Below the pieces are notes generated by a model. The model was not told the origin of the DNA, ran no database searches, and worked only from the letters and a program-made list of their open reading frames with translations. A stretch of 64,000 nucleotides of DNA from DATKCF01 sp035513345. GTDB lineage: Bacteria; Gemmatimonadota; Gemmatimonadetes; Longimicrobiales; RSA9. The position numbers and the translations under genes are program-made. This document shows positions 34,266-43,423 of this stretch, piece after piece. Position 1 is the stretch's first letter, and each line of letters opens with the position of its first letter. The DNA lies in assembly GCA_035513345.1 (NCBI GenBank), contig DATKCF010000172.1, forward strand, positions 43,083 through 107,082. Direction: 5' to 3'.

Positions 34266-35978
34266 GTGCTGAAGATCCGGACAGCAACTTCGTTCCTTGC
34301 GTTCACAATGATCCTGGCCGCGTGCGGCGGTAGCGATGATGGCGCAGGCGACATGTTATCGGCAGCGGACATCGCGCCCGCAATCGAGAGCATCACCGCG
34401 GCCGATCTCATGCGGCACATCGAGCGGCTCGCGTCGGACGAGTTCGAGGGACGGGCCCCGGCCACGCCCGGCGAGGATTCGACAGTCGCGTACCTGACAT
34501 CGGAGTTCCAGCGCATCGGCCTCCAGCCCGGCAACCCGGACGGCACGTTCATCCAGAACGTGCCGCTGGTCGGCTTCACGGCCGAAGTCGATGCCAGCCT
34601 GATCGTTAACGGCCAGCCGGTGTCGTTCGAGGGGCCGCGCGATTTCATAGCGGACACCCGCCGCGCAACGGAGGTCGTCACGGTCGAGAGTTCGCAGTTC
34701 GTTTTCGTCGGGTACGGTGTCGTCGCCCCCGAGTACGACTGGGACGACTACAAGGATGTCGACGTCACCGGCAAGACGATCCTGATGCTGGTCAACGATC
34801 CGCAGATCCCGGACCCGGCCGCTCCGGACGGCCTCGATGCGAGCATGTTCAATGGCAGGGCAATGACATACTACGGCCGCTGGACCTACAAATACGAGAT
34901 CGCTGCCGAGAAGGGCGCCGCGGCCGCACTCGTCATTCACGAGACCGGACCCGCGGGCTATCCGTTTGAAGTGCTATCCAACGGCTGGGGCAGCGAAGCA
35001 TTCGATGTACAGTCCGCCGATGGCGGCATGGGCAACGTCGCGGTGCAGGGCTGGCTGCGCGACACGTTCGTACGCCAGCTCCTCGAATCCACCGGTCACA
35101 GCTTCGATGAACTCAAGCAACAGGCGCTGTCGCGCAATTTCCGGCCGATCGAGCTGCCGGCACAGGCGAGCTTCACCGTTCGCAATACGATGCGCAACGT
35201 CGATTCCCGGAACGTCATCGCAAGGCTCGATGGATCCGATCCGGAACTGCGTGACGAGTATGTGATCTATACCGCGCACTGGGACCATCTCGGCCGCGAC
35301 CCGACGCGCGAAGGTGACCAGATCTTCAATGGCGCTCTCGACAACGCATCTGGCACCGCCGGCGTGCTCGAGCTCGCGGAAGCATTCTCGCTTCTCGATC
35401 CCGCGCCCCGCCGCTCGATCCTGTTCCTTGCGGTCACGGCCGAAGAGAAGGGTCTGCTGGGCGCGAAGTACTACGCCGAGAACCCGCTGTACCCGCTGCC
35501 GCGGACCGCGGCGAACATCAACATCGACGGTCTCAACCAGTGGGGCCGCACGAGTGACATTGTCGTGGTCGGACTCGGCAACTCGACGCTCGATGACCTG
35601 CTGCGCGAAGCTGCATCCGCGGAGGGCCGCACCGTGGCGCCCGATCCGGAATCGGAGAAGGGCTTCTTCTACCGGTCGGACCACTTCGAGTTCGCCAGGC
35701 AGGGCGTGCCGGCACTCTATACGGATCCCGGCGTCGTCTATATCGACAAGCCCGCCGGCTTCGGCGAGCAGAAGCGCGACGAGTATACCGCCAACGACTA
35801 TCATGCGGTATCGGACGAGATCAAGCCCGACTGGGATCTGTCGGGTGCGGCCGCAGACCTCGCCCTGCTGTTCCGCGTCGGCCTCAATGTGGCGCAATCG
35901 ACGGCGTTCCCCGAGTGGATGCCGGGTACGGAGTTCAAGGCGACGCGTGACGCGATGATGCGCGGTGCGGGCAACTGA
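34266..35978 (+). CDS. M28 family zinc peptidase lipoprotein with PA domain
   Basis: A 570-residue exported aminopeptidase-like enzyme. The signal peptide ends in a lipobox (FTMILAACGGS). A protease-associated domain is inserted (YKYEIAAEKGAAAALVIHE). The M28 metal ligands are visible: THWDHLG, FNGALDNASGTAGVLEL, TAEEKGLLGAKYY, NINIDGLN and NDYHAVSDE. These supply His, Asp, Glu, Asp and His for two zinc ions. GGAGG lies seven bases before the GTG start. It probably releases N-terminal amino acids from peptides in the periplasm or outside. It is followed by ppk1 after 32 bases. Confidence 0.94.
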   Translation: MLKIRTATSFLAFTMILAACGGSDDGAGDMLSAADIAPAIESITAADLMRHIERLASDEFEGRAPATPGEDSTVAYLTSEFQRIGLQPGNPDGTFIQNVPLVGFTAEVDASLIVNGQPVSFEGPRDFIADTRRATEVVTVESSQFVFVGYGVVAPEYDWDDYKDVDVTGKTILMLVNDPQIPDPAAPDGLDASMFNGRAMTYYGRWTYKYEIAAEKGAAAALVIHETGPAGYPFEVLSNGWGSEAFDVQSADGGMGNVAVQGWLRDTFVRQLLESTGHSFDELKQQALSRNFRPIELPAQASFTVRNTMRNVDSRNVIARLDGSDPELRDEYVIYTAHWDHLGRDPTREGDQIFNGALDNASGTAGVLELAEAFSLLDPAPRRSILFLAVTAEEKGLLGAKYYAENPLYPLPRTAANINIDGLNQWGRTSDIVVVGLGNSTLDDLLREAASAEGRTVAPDPESEKGFFYRSDHFEFARQGVPALYTDPGVVYIDKPAGFGEQKRDEYTANDYHAVSDEIKPDWDLSGAAADLALLFRVGLNVAQSTAFPEWMPGTEFKATRDAMMRGAGN

Positions 35979-36010
35979 TGGAGGCACGGCGATCCGCCGT
36001 CGCCTGAGCG

Positions 36011-38119
36011 ATGGCAGGCAAGGACACCCGATACCTCGACCGTGAGCTGAGCTGGCTCGCCTTCAACGAGCGCGTTCTGCAGGAGGCGGCGGACGCGTCC
36101 GTTCCGCTCGGCGAGCGACTCAACTTCCTGGCGATCTTCTCGTCGAATCTCGACGAGTTCTTCCGCGTCCGTGTCGCATCGCTGCGCAGCCTGCTGCGCC
36201 TCAGGAAGAAGAAGGTCGAGCAGCTCGACATTGATCCATCCACTCTGCTGGCCGACATCTACCGCGTCGTCGGCGCACAGCAGGAACGTTTCGGCCGTAT
36301 CTTCCGCGAGGATGTGCTGCCCGCACTGGCCGCGCGCGGCATCCGTCTGCGCACAGGTGCGGACCTGACTCCGGCACAGCAACGCACCGTCGCTGCATGG
36401 TTCGATGAGCACGTCAGGCCGCTCATCGATCCCGTGCTGCTCGACGATGACACTCAGCCGTTCCTGCAGAACCGGGCCATCCATCTCGTGGTCGAGTTGT
36501 GGCCGCGTGAAGGTCGCGGCGTCAGCGCTGTCGCGCCCGACTACGCGCTCGTGCGCGTGCCCAGTCCGCCACTGCCGCGATTTCTCTCCCTCGACGGCGA
36601 CGATGGCGCCCGGGACGTCATGTTTCTCGATGACGTGATTCGCGCGAACCTGCCGCGGCTGTTCGATGCCCACGAGACAGGTGAGGCGTACGCGATCAAG
36701 CTGTCGCGTGATGCGGACCTGAACCTCGAAGACGAGTTCGAAGGTGACCGTGTCGCATCGATACGGAAAAGTCTGAAGAAACGCGAGACCGGAGCACCCT
36801 GCCGTTTCCTGTATGATCTTCAGACACCGGAGCTGCTTGCGAATTTCCTGTGCAGGATCTTCGAGCTCGAACCCGAGGACCTGATCGCGGGCGGCCGCTA
36901 CCACAACCTGCACGACCTGAGCGAGTTCCCGCGCGGTGATGACGACAGCGCGATGTACTCGCCGCTCGAGCCACTGCCGCATCCGGATCTCGAGACCGCG
37001 AGGTCTCTCGTCGACGCGATCGAGGAACGAGACCGCCTGCTCCATTTCCCGTACCACCGCTTCGACTACGTCATCGAGTTGCTCGAGGAAGCCGCGGCGG
37101 ACCCTGCTGTCGATGCGATCAGCATCACGCTCTATCGTGTGGCCAGAGACTCGGCCGTTGCCGAAGCGTTGATCCGCGCGGCCCGCGCCGGAAAACGCGT
37201 GCTGGCGGTGGTCGAGCTGAAGGCACGGTTCGATGAGGAATCGAACCTCGACTGGTCGGAGCGCCTCGAACAGGCGGGCGTGCGCATCATACACGGCGTG
37301 CGGGGGCTCAAGGTTCATGCGAAGCTTGCGCTCATCGCGAGACGGGATGGCCGGCCCGCGATCGGCTACTTCGGTACGGGTAATTTCAACGAGAACACCG
37401 CGAGAGTGTACACGGACTACGCGCTGCTCACCGCTGACCCGCGATTGACCGCGGATGCGGCGCGCGTCTTCGCGTTCCTGGCGGGCGAGAATGACAGTCC
37501 GGCGTTCGAGCATCTGCTGGTCGCGCCGTTCACTCTGCGCGATGGGCTCCGTGACCTCATCGCGGCGGAGGCGGCAGCGGCGAAAGACGGCGGTACCGGC
37601 CGGATCCTGCTCAAGATGAACAGCCTCGAGGACCGGCGTATCATCAACCGGCTCTATCGCGCTTCGCAGGCCGGCGTGTCGATCGACATGATCGTGCGCG
37701 GCATCTGCTGCCTCGAACCGGGCGTGACCGGCGTATCGGACACGATCCACGTACGAAGCATTGTCGATCGGTTCCTCGAGCACGGCCGGGTATTCATCTT
37801 CGAGAACCGAGGCGAGCCACTGTTCTTTCTGGCTTCCGCCGACTGGATGTACCGCAACCTCAGCCGCCGTGTCGAGGTGGCGTTCCCGATCTTCGATCCG
37901 GACGTGCGGGCCGACCTCGAGTCGTTCCTCGGGCTGCAACTGGCTGACTCGACGAAGGCACGGATCATCGATCCGTCGCAAGTCAACGCATATGCGCGGA
38001 GCAATGGCGGACCCGCCGTGCGCGCGCAGGTCGAGACGTACCGGCTCCTTGCCTCGAGGGCGGCGGCGCTACAGCCGGCCCCCGTTCCACGCTCGGCACA
38101 CGACGACTCACCGACATGA
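36011..38119 (+). CDS. ppk1: Polyphosphate kinase 1
   Basis: A 702-residue enzyme that reversibly polymerises the gamma-phosphate of ATP into inorganic polyphosphate. The N domain begins RYLDRELSWLAFNERVLQEA, and the head domain follows. The two C-terminal phospholipase-D-like domains are visible. The catalytic autophosphorylated His is in RGLKVHAKLALIARR. The second His is in FLEHGRVFIFENRGEPLFF. GYFGTGNFNENTARVYTDY and FLASADWMYRNLSRRVEV are further family signatures. The length is close to the usual 690-720. The stop codon overlaps the start of the next gene (ATGA), so polyphosphate synthesis and the Pycsar-effector-like membrane protein are expressed together. Confidence 0.97.
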   Translation: MAGKDTRYLDRELSWLAFNERVLQEAADASVPLGERLNFLAIFSSNLDEFFRVRVASLRSLLRLRKKKVEQLDIDPSTLLADIYRVVGAQQERFGRIFREDVLPALAARGIRLRTGADLTPAQQRTVAAWFDEHVRPLIDPVLLDDDTQPFLQNRAIHLVVELWPREGRGVSAVAPDYALVRVPSPPLPRFLSLDGDDGARDVMFLDDVIRANLPRLFDAHETGEAYAIKLSRDADLNLEDEFEGDRVASIRKSLKKRETGAPCRFLYDLQTPELLANFLCRIFELEPEDLIAGGRYHNLHDLSEFPRGDDDSAMYSPLEPLPHPDLETARSLVDAIEERDRLLHFPYHRFDYVIELLEEAAADPAVDAISITLYRVARDSAVAEALIRAARAGKRVLAVVELKARFDEESNLDWSERLEQAGVRIIHGVRGLKVHAKLALIARRDGRPAIGYFGTGNFNENTARVYTDYALLTADPRLTADAARVFAFLAGENDSPAFEHLLVAPFTLRDGLRDLIAAEAAAAKDGGTGRILLKMNSLEDRRIINRLYRASQAGVSIDMIVRGICCLEPGVTGVSDTIHVRSIVDRFLEHGRVFIFENRGEPLFFLASADWMYRNLSRRVEVAFPIFDPDVRADLESFLGLQLADSTKARIIDPSQVNAYARSNGGPAVRAQVETYRLLASRAAALQPAPVPRSAHDDSPT

Positions 38120-38868
38120 ACGCCGCCAACGACAGCGAACCACAGCGTCGCGATCCGCGCGGCGCGCAGAACGCCACTGGCCAGCCGGGCCAACCGGAGC
38201 AGGCCGGTCCGACGCCGCCGTTCCCCGGTCGACCGGCCGCATCGGCCGTGAATGAGCCCGGTCCGGAAGGTGGGGGCCTCGGGAAAAAGAAGAAGAAGAA
38301 GGCCGGCAAGGACAAGCTCGGTTCATCACGCGGCATCGAGACGATGTTCCGCACGTCCTACCGTACACACATCGACATGAGTTCGCTGGCCGACAGCAAG
38401 GCGAACATCATGATCAGCATCAACGGCCTCATCATGTCGATCATGATCGCCTCGATCTCGCCCAAGATCGACACCAATGCGTGGCTGCTGCTGCCGACCA
38501 GTGTACTGCTGATCGGCTGCCTCGTATCCATGGTCTACGCCGTGCTCGCCGCCCGCCCGCGCGTCACGAACCGCGAAATCTCGCTCGACGACGTGCGCAA
38601 CGACCGCGCGAACATCCTGTTCTTCGGCAATTTCGTGAACATGGACGAAGCGGACTACACCGAAGGCATGAAGGAACTGCTGCAGAATCCCGACGCTCTC
38701 TACCTGAACATGATCCGCGACATCTACAGCCTGGGCCGCGTGCTGGCGAAGAAGTTCCACTACCTGCGGATCTCGTACGCTGTGTTCATGGCAGCGCTCG
38801 TCATTGGCGTCTGCTTCTTCCTGCTCGTTCTGCTCACTGTCGTATTGCGGACGGGTCCAACGGTCTGA
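38116..38868 (+). CDS. Pycsar-effector-family (PycTM/DUF5706-like) membrane protein
   Basis: A 250-residue membrane protein. A disordered N-terminus rich in Pro, Gln and Gly ends in a Lys run (GLGKKKKKKAGKDKLG). The conserved region begins at about residue 74 (ETMFRTSYRTHIDMSSLADS, then KANIMISINGLIMSIMIASI, the first membrane helix). A second helix (LLLPTSVLLIGCLVSMVYAV) and a third near the C-terminus (ISYAVFMAALVIGVCFFLLV) follow. The segment NILFFGNFVNMDEADYTEGM and DIYSLGRVLAKKFHYLRISY match the Pycsar effector transmembrane family as I know it. It overlaps ppk1 by ATGA. In Pycsar defence such proteins respond to a cyclic pyrimidine nucleotide and disrupt the membrane; whether this copy does so is not known. 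Confidence 0.85.
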   Translation: MNAANDSEPQRRDPRGAQNATGQPGQPEQAGPTPPFPGRPAASAVNEPGPEGGGLGKKKKKKAGKDKLGSSRGIETMFRTSYRTHIDMSSLADSKANIMISINGLIMSIMIASISPKIDTNAWLLLPTSVLLIGCLVSMVYAVLAARPRVTNREISLDDVRNDRANILFFGNFVNMDEADYTEGMKELLQNPDALYLNMIRDIYSLGRVLAKKFHYLRISYAVFMAALVIGVCFFLLVLLTVVLRTGPTV

Positions 38869-38873
38869 CGCAA

Positions 38874-38898
38874 GCGGTGCACCCTCCTGGAGCACCGC
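38874..38898. terminator. Candidate bidirectional hairpin between convergent genes
   Basis: A perfect seven-base-pair stem GCGGTGC/GCACCGC with an 11-base loop fills most of the 33 bases between the Pycsar-effector-like gene and the convergent cyclase gene. No T-run follows on either strand, so it would be a weak or factor-dependent terminator. Confidence 0.4.
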
Positions 38899-38901
38899 CC
38901 G

Positions 38902-41900
38902 TCAGGCGTCCGCAGCCGCCAGCTGCTCGAGCAGCGCGGCGGCATCGCGCAGGTCCGGCAGTTCGTGGCCCTCGGTGAAGGTCTCGTAGACCGGACGCAG
39001 AACGTCGTGTGCTTCGCGGTGCCGGCCGGTCGCGATCAGGATGCGGCCCAGGCTGGTGGCCGCGCGCAGTTCGGGCGACCGTGCGCTCTGCCGCCGCGCG
39101 TCCGCGATTGACTGCCGCAACCAGGACTCCGCTTCCGCCTGCCGGCCATCGATCGACGCCAGCACCTGTGCCATTAGATGGCAGAACTCGGACTGCCAGC
39201 GGAACGCCGACATGACACGCGATTGATTTGTTACGCGGTCCAGGATGCTCAGTGCATCGTCGATCCGGCCGATGCGGCTGTACACGCGGGCCATCCGCAG
39301 GTCGTATTGCGGGTCGGCACCCGAACCCCGGTCGCGGAACAGGCTGGCTGCATGCTCGATGCGCTCGACGGCGGCGTCCGCTTTCCCGTTCTCCGACAGG
39401 AGGCAGGCCTGCATGAGTAGTGCGTCCGCCTGCCAGTGCTTGAACCGTTGCTCTGTGGCAAGCGACAGCAGCTCCTCGGCCACGGCCGTGACCGCTTCGG
39501 TATCGCGACGCCACAGGTGCTGTGCACCGAGGAACGCGAGCGCCAGCGCAAGGCTGTGAGGGTGCCCGATGCGACGCGCCAGGTCGACCGCCGCCTCTCC
39601 CGTCCGCCGCGACTGAATCGGGTATCCCGCGAACCAGTGGACCGCGCCCAGGTACGCGTGGCTGACAACGCCGAGGTCGTGACCGAACGACAGGTGCAGC
39701 GATGCGTGCCGCTCGGGATCGTAGGTCGCGATCGCGTCATCGAAGTGGCGCCGGGCGACGGGCAGGTTGCCGCGGTTCAGATGCACGGACCCCTGTGCGG
39801 CATTGGCGATCAGGCTGATCTGCTCGGAGCCCGTTGTCGCGGCCAGCTCGGTCAGCTCGTCGGCCAGACGGCCGGCCTCGCCCAGATCGAGCCGCACGAT
39901 GTGGTACGCGAACAGGCCGACCGTGACAGCCGCGAGCCGGGCCGGCTCGTTCAGTTCGAGACACAGCGACCGAGCTCGTTCGTAGGCGTTGCGGACATCG
40001 ACGGACGTGTAGCCCTCGGTCGCGATCAGTGCGGTGCCGAGCGCGGCCTGCATCTCGAACTCCAGCCGCGTGTGGTCGGCTGATGGCTTCGCCAGAGCGA
40101 GTTGCTCGAGGCCCCGCCGCAGATGCGCGACCGCTTCCAGGTTCGCCCATGACCGCATCGCCCGCACGCCCGCGTCTCGCCAGTACGGTGCGGACAGCTC
40201 CGGCAAACCGGCCGCCGCATAGTGCAGCGCGATCGTTTCCGGCTCCGCCGCGGCCCGTTCCGCGAACCGGTTCACCAGGACATCCGCAATGCGCATGTGA
40301 TAGCGCTGGCGAGTGCTGCGCAGAAGCGACTCGTACGCCGCTTCCTGGATCAGCGCGTGCTTGAACGCGTACGTCGCGGTGCCGCCCGACTCGACTTCAT
40401 GAATGAGTTCCGCGTCCACGAGCCGGTTCAGCGCATCGCGCAGAACGGCTTCGTCGATTGCCGCAACGGCCATCAGCACGTCATACGAGAACTCGCGGCC
40501 GATGGCCGCGCCGAGTTGGGCCATCTCCTTGACCGACGCCAGCCGGTCGAGCCTCGCCTCGAGCGAGTCCTGCAGCGTCGCGGGTATCGCGAGCGGCGGC
40601 AGAGGACCGACGAGTTCGTACCGGTCGGCGTGCTCTACCAGCAGGCCGGACTGAAGCACCGTCTTGCTCAGTTCCTCGACGAACAGTGGCACGCCATCGG
40701 TGCGCAGCACGATCTGACGGATCACCTCGGCCGGTACCGCCTTCCCGGCTACCGCCAGGACGATCCGTTCCGTGTCGCCGGGTGACAGTCGGTCGAGCAA
40801 AATGGCGGCCGTGCCGGTCTGGCCGTCCCACGAGGGAGCAAACTCCGGCCGTGTCGTGAACAGCGCGAGGACTCGCCTGTCGCCGATCATCGCGGCGAAC
40901 TGGTCGAGCAGTTCGAGCGTCGACGGGTCCGCCCAGTGGATGTCCTCGACAAGCAGCACGACGGGACAGGACTCCGTCGACTTCATCAGCATCTGGATGA
41001 TCCACGCCCGGGTCCGCTCCTTCAGGGCTTCGGCCGAGGGCGCACCGTCGGACGTTTCGAAGGGGATGCCGAGCAGTCCGGCGAACGCGGGCAGCGCTTC
41101 GCGAACAGGCAGGCCGTCACGGTCCAGCATGGTCTCGAGCGAAAGCAGCGCCTGCTCGCTGGTCCGGCCGCTCTTCAGGCCCGTTTCCGCTTCCAGCCAG
41201 TTGACGATCGGATGGAACGCCGTGTTCCGGTAATAATTCAAGCAGCGGCATTCGACGATGACATGGGATGTGCCTGCGAGCGTCGTGAGGAACGCGTCGA
41301 TCAGGTGCGACTTGCCGATGCCGGCATCGCCGGTCAAGGTGACGGCGACGCCGCGGCCGGACAGCACGCCGTCCCATGCGTCGGTCAGAGCGGCCAGCTC
41401 GGCTTCCCGGCCGATCAGTTCCGTCCGGCGACCGGCCCGCTGGTCGTCGTGGACGGCATCCACGCGGTAGACCGAGCCGATGCCGGGCACTCCGCGAAGC
41501 GATCGCGGGCCGAGATCGGTCGTATCGAAGCTGCGGGAAACGAGGCGGTGCGTCACGGCGCTGATGACGACCGTGTTCGGCTCCGCGACCGCCTGAAGCC
41601 GAGCGGCAATGTTGGGCGTGCCGCCCAGCGCGAGGTTCTCCCGGCGAGCGCCGCTGCCGACTTCGCCGACCACGACCAGGCCAGTGTGGATGCCGACGCG
41701 TACCGCCAGGTCCTCGCCCGTTCGGTGGCGCCAGCGCTCACCGAGGCGCCTGACCTCGGCGGTCACGCCGAGCGCGGCCCGGACCGCGCGCTCGGCTTCG
41801 TTCTCGAGGGCCACAGGGTAGCCGAAGTAGGCCAGCACGCCATCGCCGAGGTACTGGGCGATATGACCATCGAACCGTTCGATGGCTCGGCCGCACACCT

Positions 41901-42249
41901 CCTGGTAGCCGCGCACGAGCTGGTGCAGCTCCTCGGGGTCGAGGTCGAGCGATAACCGGGTCGAACCGACCAGGTCGCAGAACATGACCGTCAGCTGCCG
42001 CCGCTCCGCATCCGGCTCCGCCGGCAGCCGGCCAGCCAGGTGCGGCGACACCGGCTCGAGCGCAACGCCGCAGCCACCACAGAATCGGAAGCGCGGCGGG
42101 TTCCGGGTGCCGCACGCGGGACAGACCACATCGAGTGGCGCACCGCAGCATCCGCAGTAGCTCAGACCGCGTGGGCTCTCGAAGCCGCAGCGCGCACAAC
42201 CGGCGCCGGTGTCTTCCGTCGGTTCTCTGCTGTCGGTCGAGATCAGCAC
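38902..42249 (-). CDS. Double zinc ribbon / class III nucleotide cyclase / AAA ATPase / TPR protein
   Basis: A 1115-residue multidomain signalling protein. The N-terminus has paired zinc-ribbon motifs (CARCGFESPRGLSYCGCCG, CPACGTRNPPRFRFCGGCG). A class III adenylate/guanylate cyclase domain at about residues 80-270 follows, with metal-binding Asp in VMFCDLVGSTRLS and LGDGVLAYFGYP. Next is an AAA-type ATPase with Walker A TGDAGIGKSHLID and Walker B VVLLVEDIHWADPSTLELL. The C-terminal 450 residues are TPR-like helices. The GTG start at 42249 has GGAGGAGG upstream. Such proteins are widespread but their nucleotide product and targets are mostly unknown. It is convergent with the Pycsar-effector-like gene. 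Confidence 0.92.
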   Translation of the reverse strand: MLISTDSREPTEDTGAGCARCGFESPRGLSYCGCCGAPLDVVCPACGTRNPPRFRFCGGCGVALEPVSPHLAGRLPAEPDAERRQLTVMFCDLVGSTRLSLDLDPEELHQLVRGYQEVCGRAIERFDGHIAQYLGDGVLAYFGYPVALENEAERAVRAALGVTAEVRRLGERWRHRTGEDLAVRVGIHTGLVVVGEVGSGARRENLALGGTPNIAARLQAVAEPNTVVISAVTHRLVSRSFDTTDLGPRSLRGVPGIGSVYRVDAVHDDQRAGRRTELIGREAELAALTDAWDGVLSGRGVAVTLTGDAGIGKSHLIDAFLTTLAGTSHVIVECRCLNYYRNTAFHPIVNWLEAETGLKSGRTSEQALLSLETMLDRDGLPVREALPAFAGLLGIPFETSDGAPSAEALKERTRAWIIQMLMKSTESCPVVLLVEDIHWADPSTLELLDQFAAMIGDRRVLALFTTRPEFAPSWDGQTGTAAILLDRLSPGDTERIVLAVAGKAVPAEVIRQIVLRTDGVPLFVEELSKTVLQSGLLVEHADRYELVGPLPPLAIPATLQDSLEARLDRLASVKEMAQLGAAIGREFSYDVLMAVAAIDEAVLRDALNRLVDAELIHEVESGGTATYAFKHALIQEAAYESLLRSTRQRYHMRIADVLVNRFAERAAAEPETIALHYAAAGLPELSAPYWRDAGVRAMRSWANLEAVAHLRRGLEQLALAKPSADHTRLEFEMQAALGTALIATEGYTSVDVRNAYERARSLCLELNEPARLAAVTVGLFAYHIVRLDLGEAGRLADELTELAATTGSEQISLIANAAQGSVHLNRGNLPVARRHFDDAIATYDPERHASLHLSFGHDLGVVSHAYLGAVHWFAGYPIQSRRTGEAAVDLARRIGHPHSLALALAFLGAQHLWRRDTEAVTAVAEELLSLATEQRFKHWQADALLMQACLLSENGKADAAVERIEHAASLFRDRGSGADPQYDLRMARVYSRIGRIDDALSILDRVTNQSRVMSAFRWQSEFCHLMAQVLASIDGRQAEAESWLRQSIADARRQSARSPELRAATSLGRILIATGRHREAHDVLRPVYETFTEGHELPDLRDAAALLEQLAAADA

Positions 42250-42423
42250 AGTGCCCCTCCTCCTGTTTACGACAGGTGCACGCGGTGGCTGCCGCGTCCC
42301 TCTGATGGTATCGTGGGCACACGTGGCACGGCCACCCGCCCGACGGCCGGTCGGTCCGTGTCTGCCGTCAGGATTGGATCCGTCCACCATCCGGACATCG
42401 CGCCCGGCGAAACGAGACGCCAC

Positions 42424-42472
42424 ACCGGAAGGTGCAACGAAGTTGAACACCGGAGGTGCAACGACGTTGAAC
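42424..42472 (+). repeat. Tandem 24/25-bp duplication carrying ribosome-binding site and TTG
   Basis: Copy 1 (42424-42448) and copy 2 (42449-42472) share ACCGGA-AGGTGCAACGA-GTTGAAC and differ by one inserted base and one substitution. Each copy holds a Shine-Dalgarno-like GGAGG or GGAAGG followed by TTG. The two TTG codons are 24 bases apart and in the same reading frame. The gene therefore has two nearly identical candidate start sites. Confidence 0.8.
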
Positions 42473-43423
42473 GTGAAAGCCCAGGCTCTGATGGGACGCC
42501 GCAGGACCATCCTGGCATTCGAGCGATACCCGACGACCTTGTATCTCCTGACGATTGGTGCGCTGGCGCTCTCGGCCGGCGTTGCGGTCGCGGCAAACGC
42601 GACCTGTGCGCTGACAGGCGACCAGGCTCCGAGCGCGCTCGCGGGCTACGACTTCAGTGCGGACGATGTCCGCCACATCGAACTGCCCCGCCCGCTCCAC
42701 GAGATCTCCGGTCTGGCGCTCGACGCCACTGACGGCCTGTTCGCGCATCATGATGAACGGGCGACAGTGTTCCGGCTCGATCCGGCGGATGGCCGGATCC
42801 TGTCATCATTCAACCTCGGCCGCCGTGGGCGCGCGGGCGATTTCGAAGGCATCGCGCTGGCCGGCTCGCGCTTCTTTCTGGTCACCAGTGATGGCCGACT
42901 GCTCGAGTCCGGCCACGGCGAAGATGGCGCCACGGTGGAGTTCGACGAGATCAGGATCGCGTCGCGCCGGGTCTGTGCCGAGATCGAAGGCCTCGAATAC
43001 GATGCGCCCGGCAACGCGCTGCTGCTCGCCTGCAAGTTCACCGAAGGCCGGGCCCTTCGCGACCGGCTCGTCATCCTGCGATTCTCGCTCCGCTCCCGCA
43101 CGCTCGACGCCGAGCCGTTCATTTCGTTGCCGGTCGAATCGCTCGAACCGTTCGGCCTCGGCTCCACCATCAATCCGTCCGGCATCGCGATCCATCCGCT
43201 CACCGGTACGATCATCGTGCTGGCTGCTCGCCAGCGTGCGATCGTCGAGCTGGACCGCAACGGCAGCGTGCTCGGTGCCGCCAGGTTGCGACGCCGCTAC
43301 CACGCGCAGGCCGAAGGCATCGCGGTCACCCGTGACGGCACACTGATCATCGCCGATGAGGGCGACTCCGGCACCGCGAAACTGACGTATTATGCATACC
43401 GGCCGGTGGCCGGCGGACGATGA
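42467..43423 (+). CDS. SdiA-regulated / phytase-esterase-like propeller protein
   Basis: A 318-residue exported protein. After a basic N-terminus, a membrane or signal segment appears (TLYLLTIGALALSAGVAVAA). A propeller follows with HEISGLALDATDGLFAHHDE, GDFEGIALAGSRFFLVTSDG, EIEGLEYDAPGNALLLACK, INPSGIAIHPLTGTIIVLA and AEGIAVTRDGTLIIADEG. These match the SdiA-regulated family of beta-propellers. TTG 42467 has GGAGG ten bases upstream; TTG 42443 and ATG 42491 are alternatives. The stop overlaps the next start (ATGA), tying it to the outer-membrane protein that follows. The ligand is unknown. Confidence 0.78.
   Translation: MNVKAQALMGRRRTILAFERYPTTLYLLTIGALALSAGVAVAANATCALTGDQAPSALAGYDFSADDVRHIELPRPLHEISGLALDATDGLFAHHDERATVFRLDPADGRILSSFNLGRRGRAGDFEGIALAGSRFFLVTSDGRLLESGHGEDGATVEFDEIRIASRRVCAEIEGLEYDAPGNALLLACKFTEGRALRDRLVILRFSLRSRTLDAEPFISLPVESLEPFGLGSTINPSGIAIHPLTGTIIVLAARQRAIVELDRNGSVLGAARLRRRYHAQAEGIAVTRDGTLIIADEGDSGTAKLTYYAYRPVAGGR

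Noticed and set aside
38116..42249. Calling the locus a canonical Pycsar defence system
   Set aside because: The cyclase is of the zinc-ribbon/AAA/TPR type and is convergent, and the effector-like gene is coupled to ppk1. The arrangement does not match a standard PycC-PycTM operon, so only a possible link is reported.
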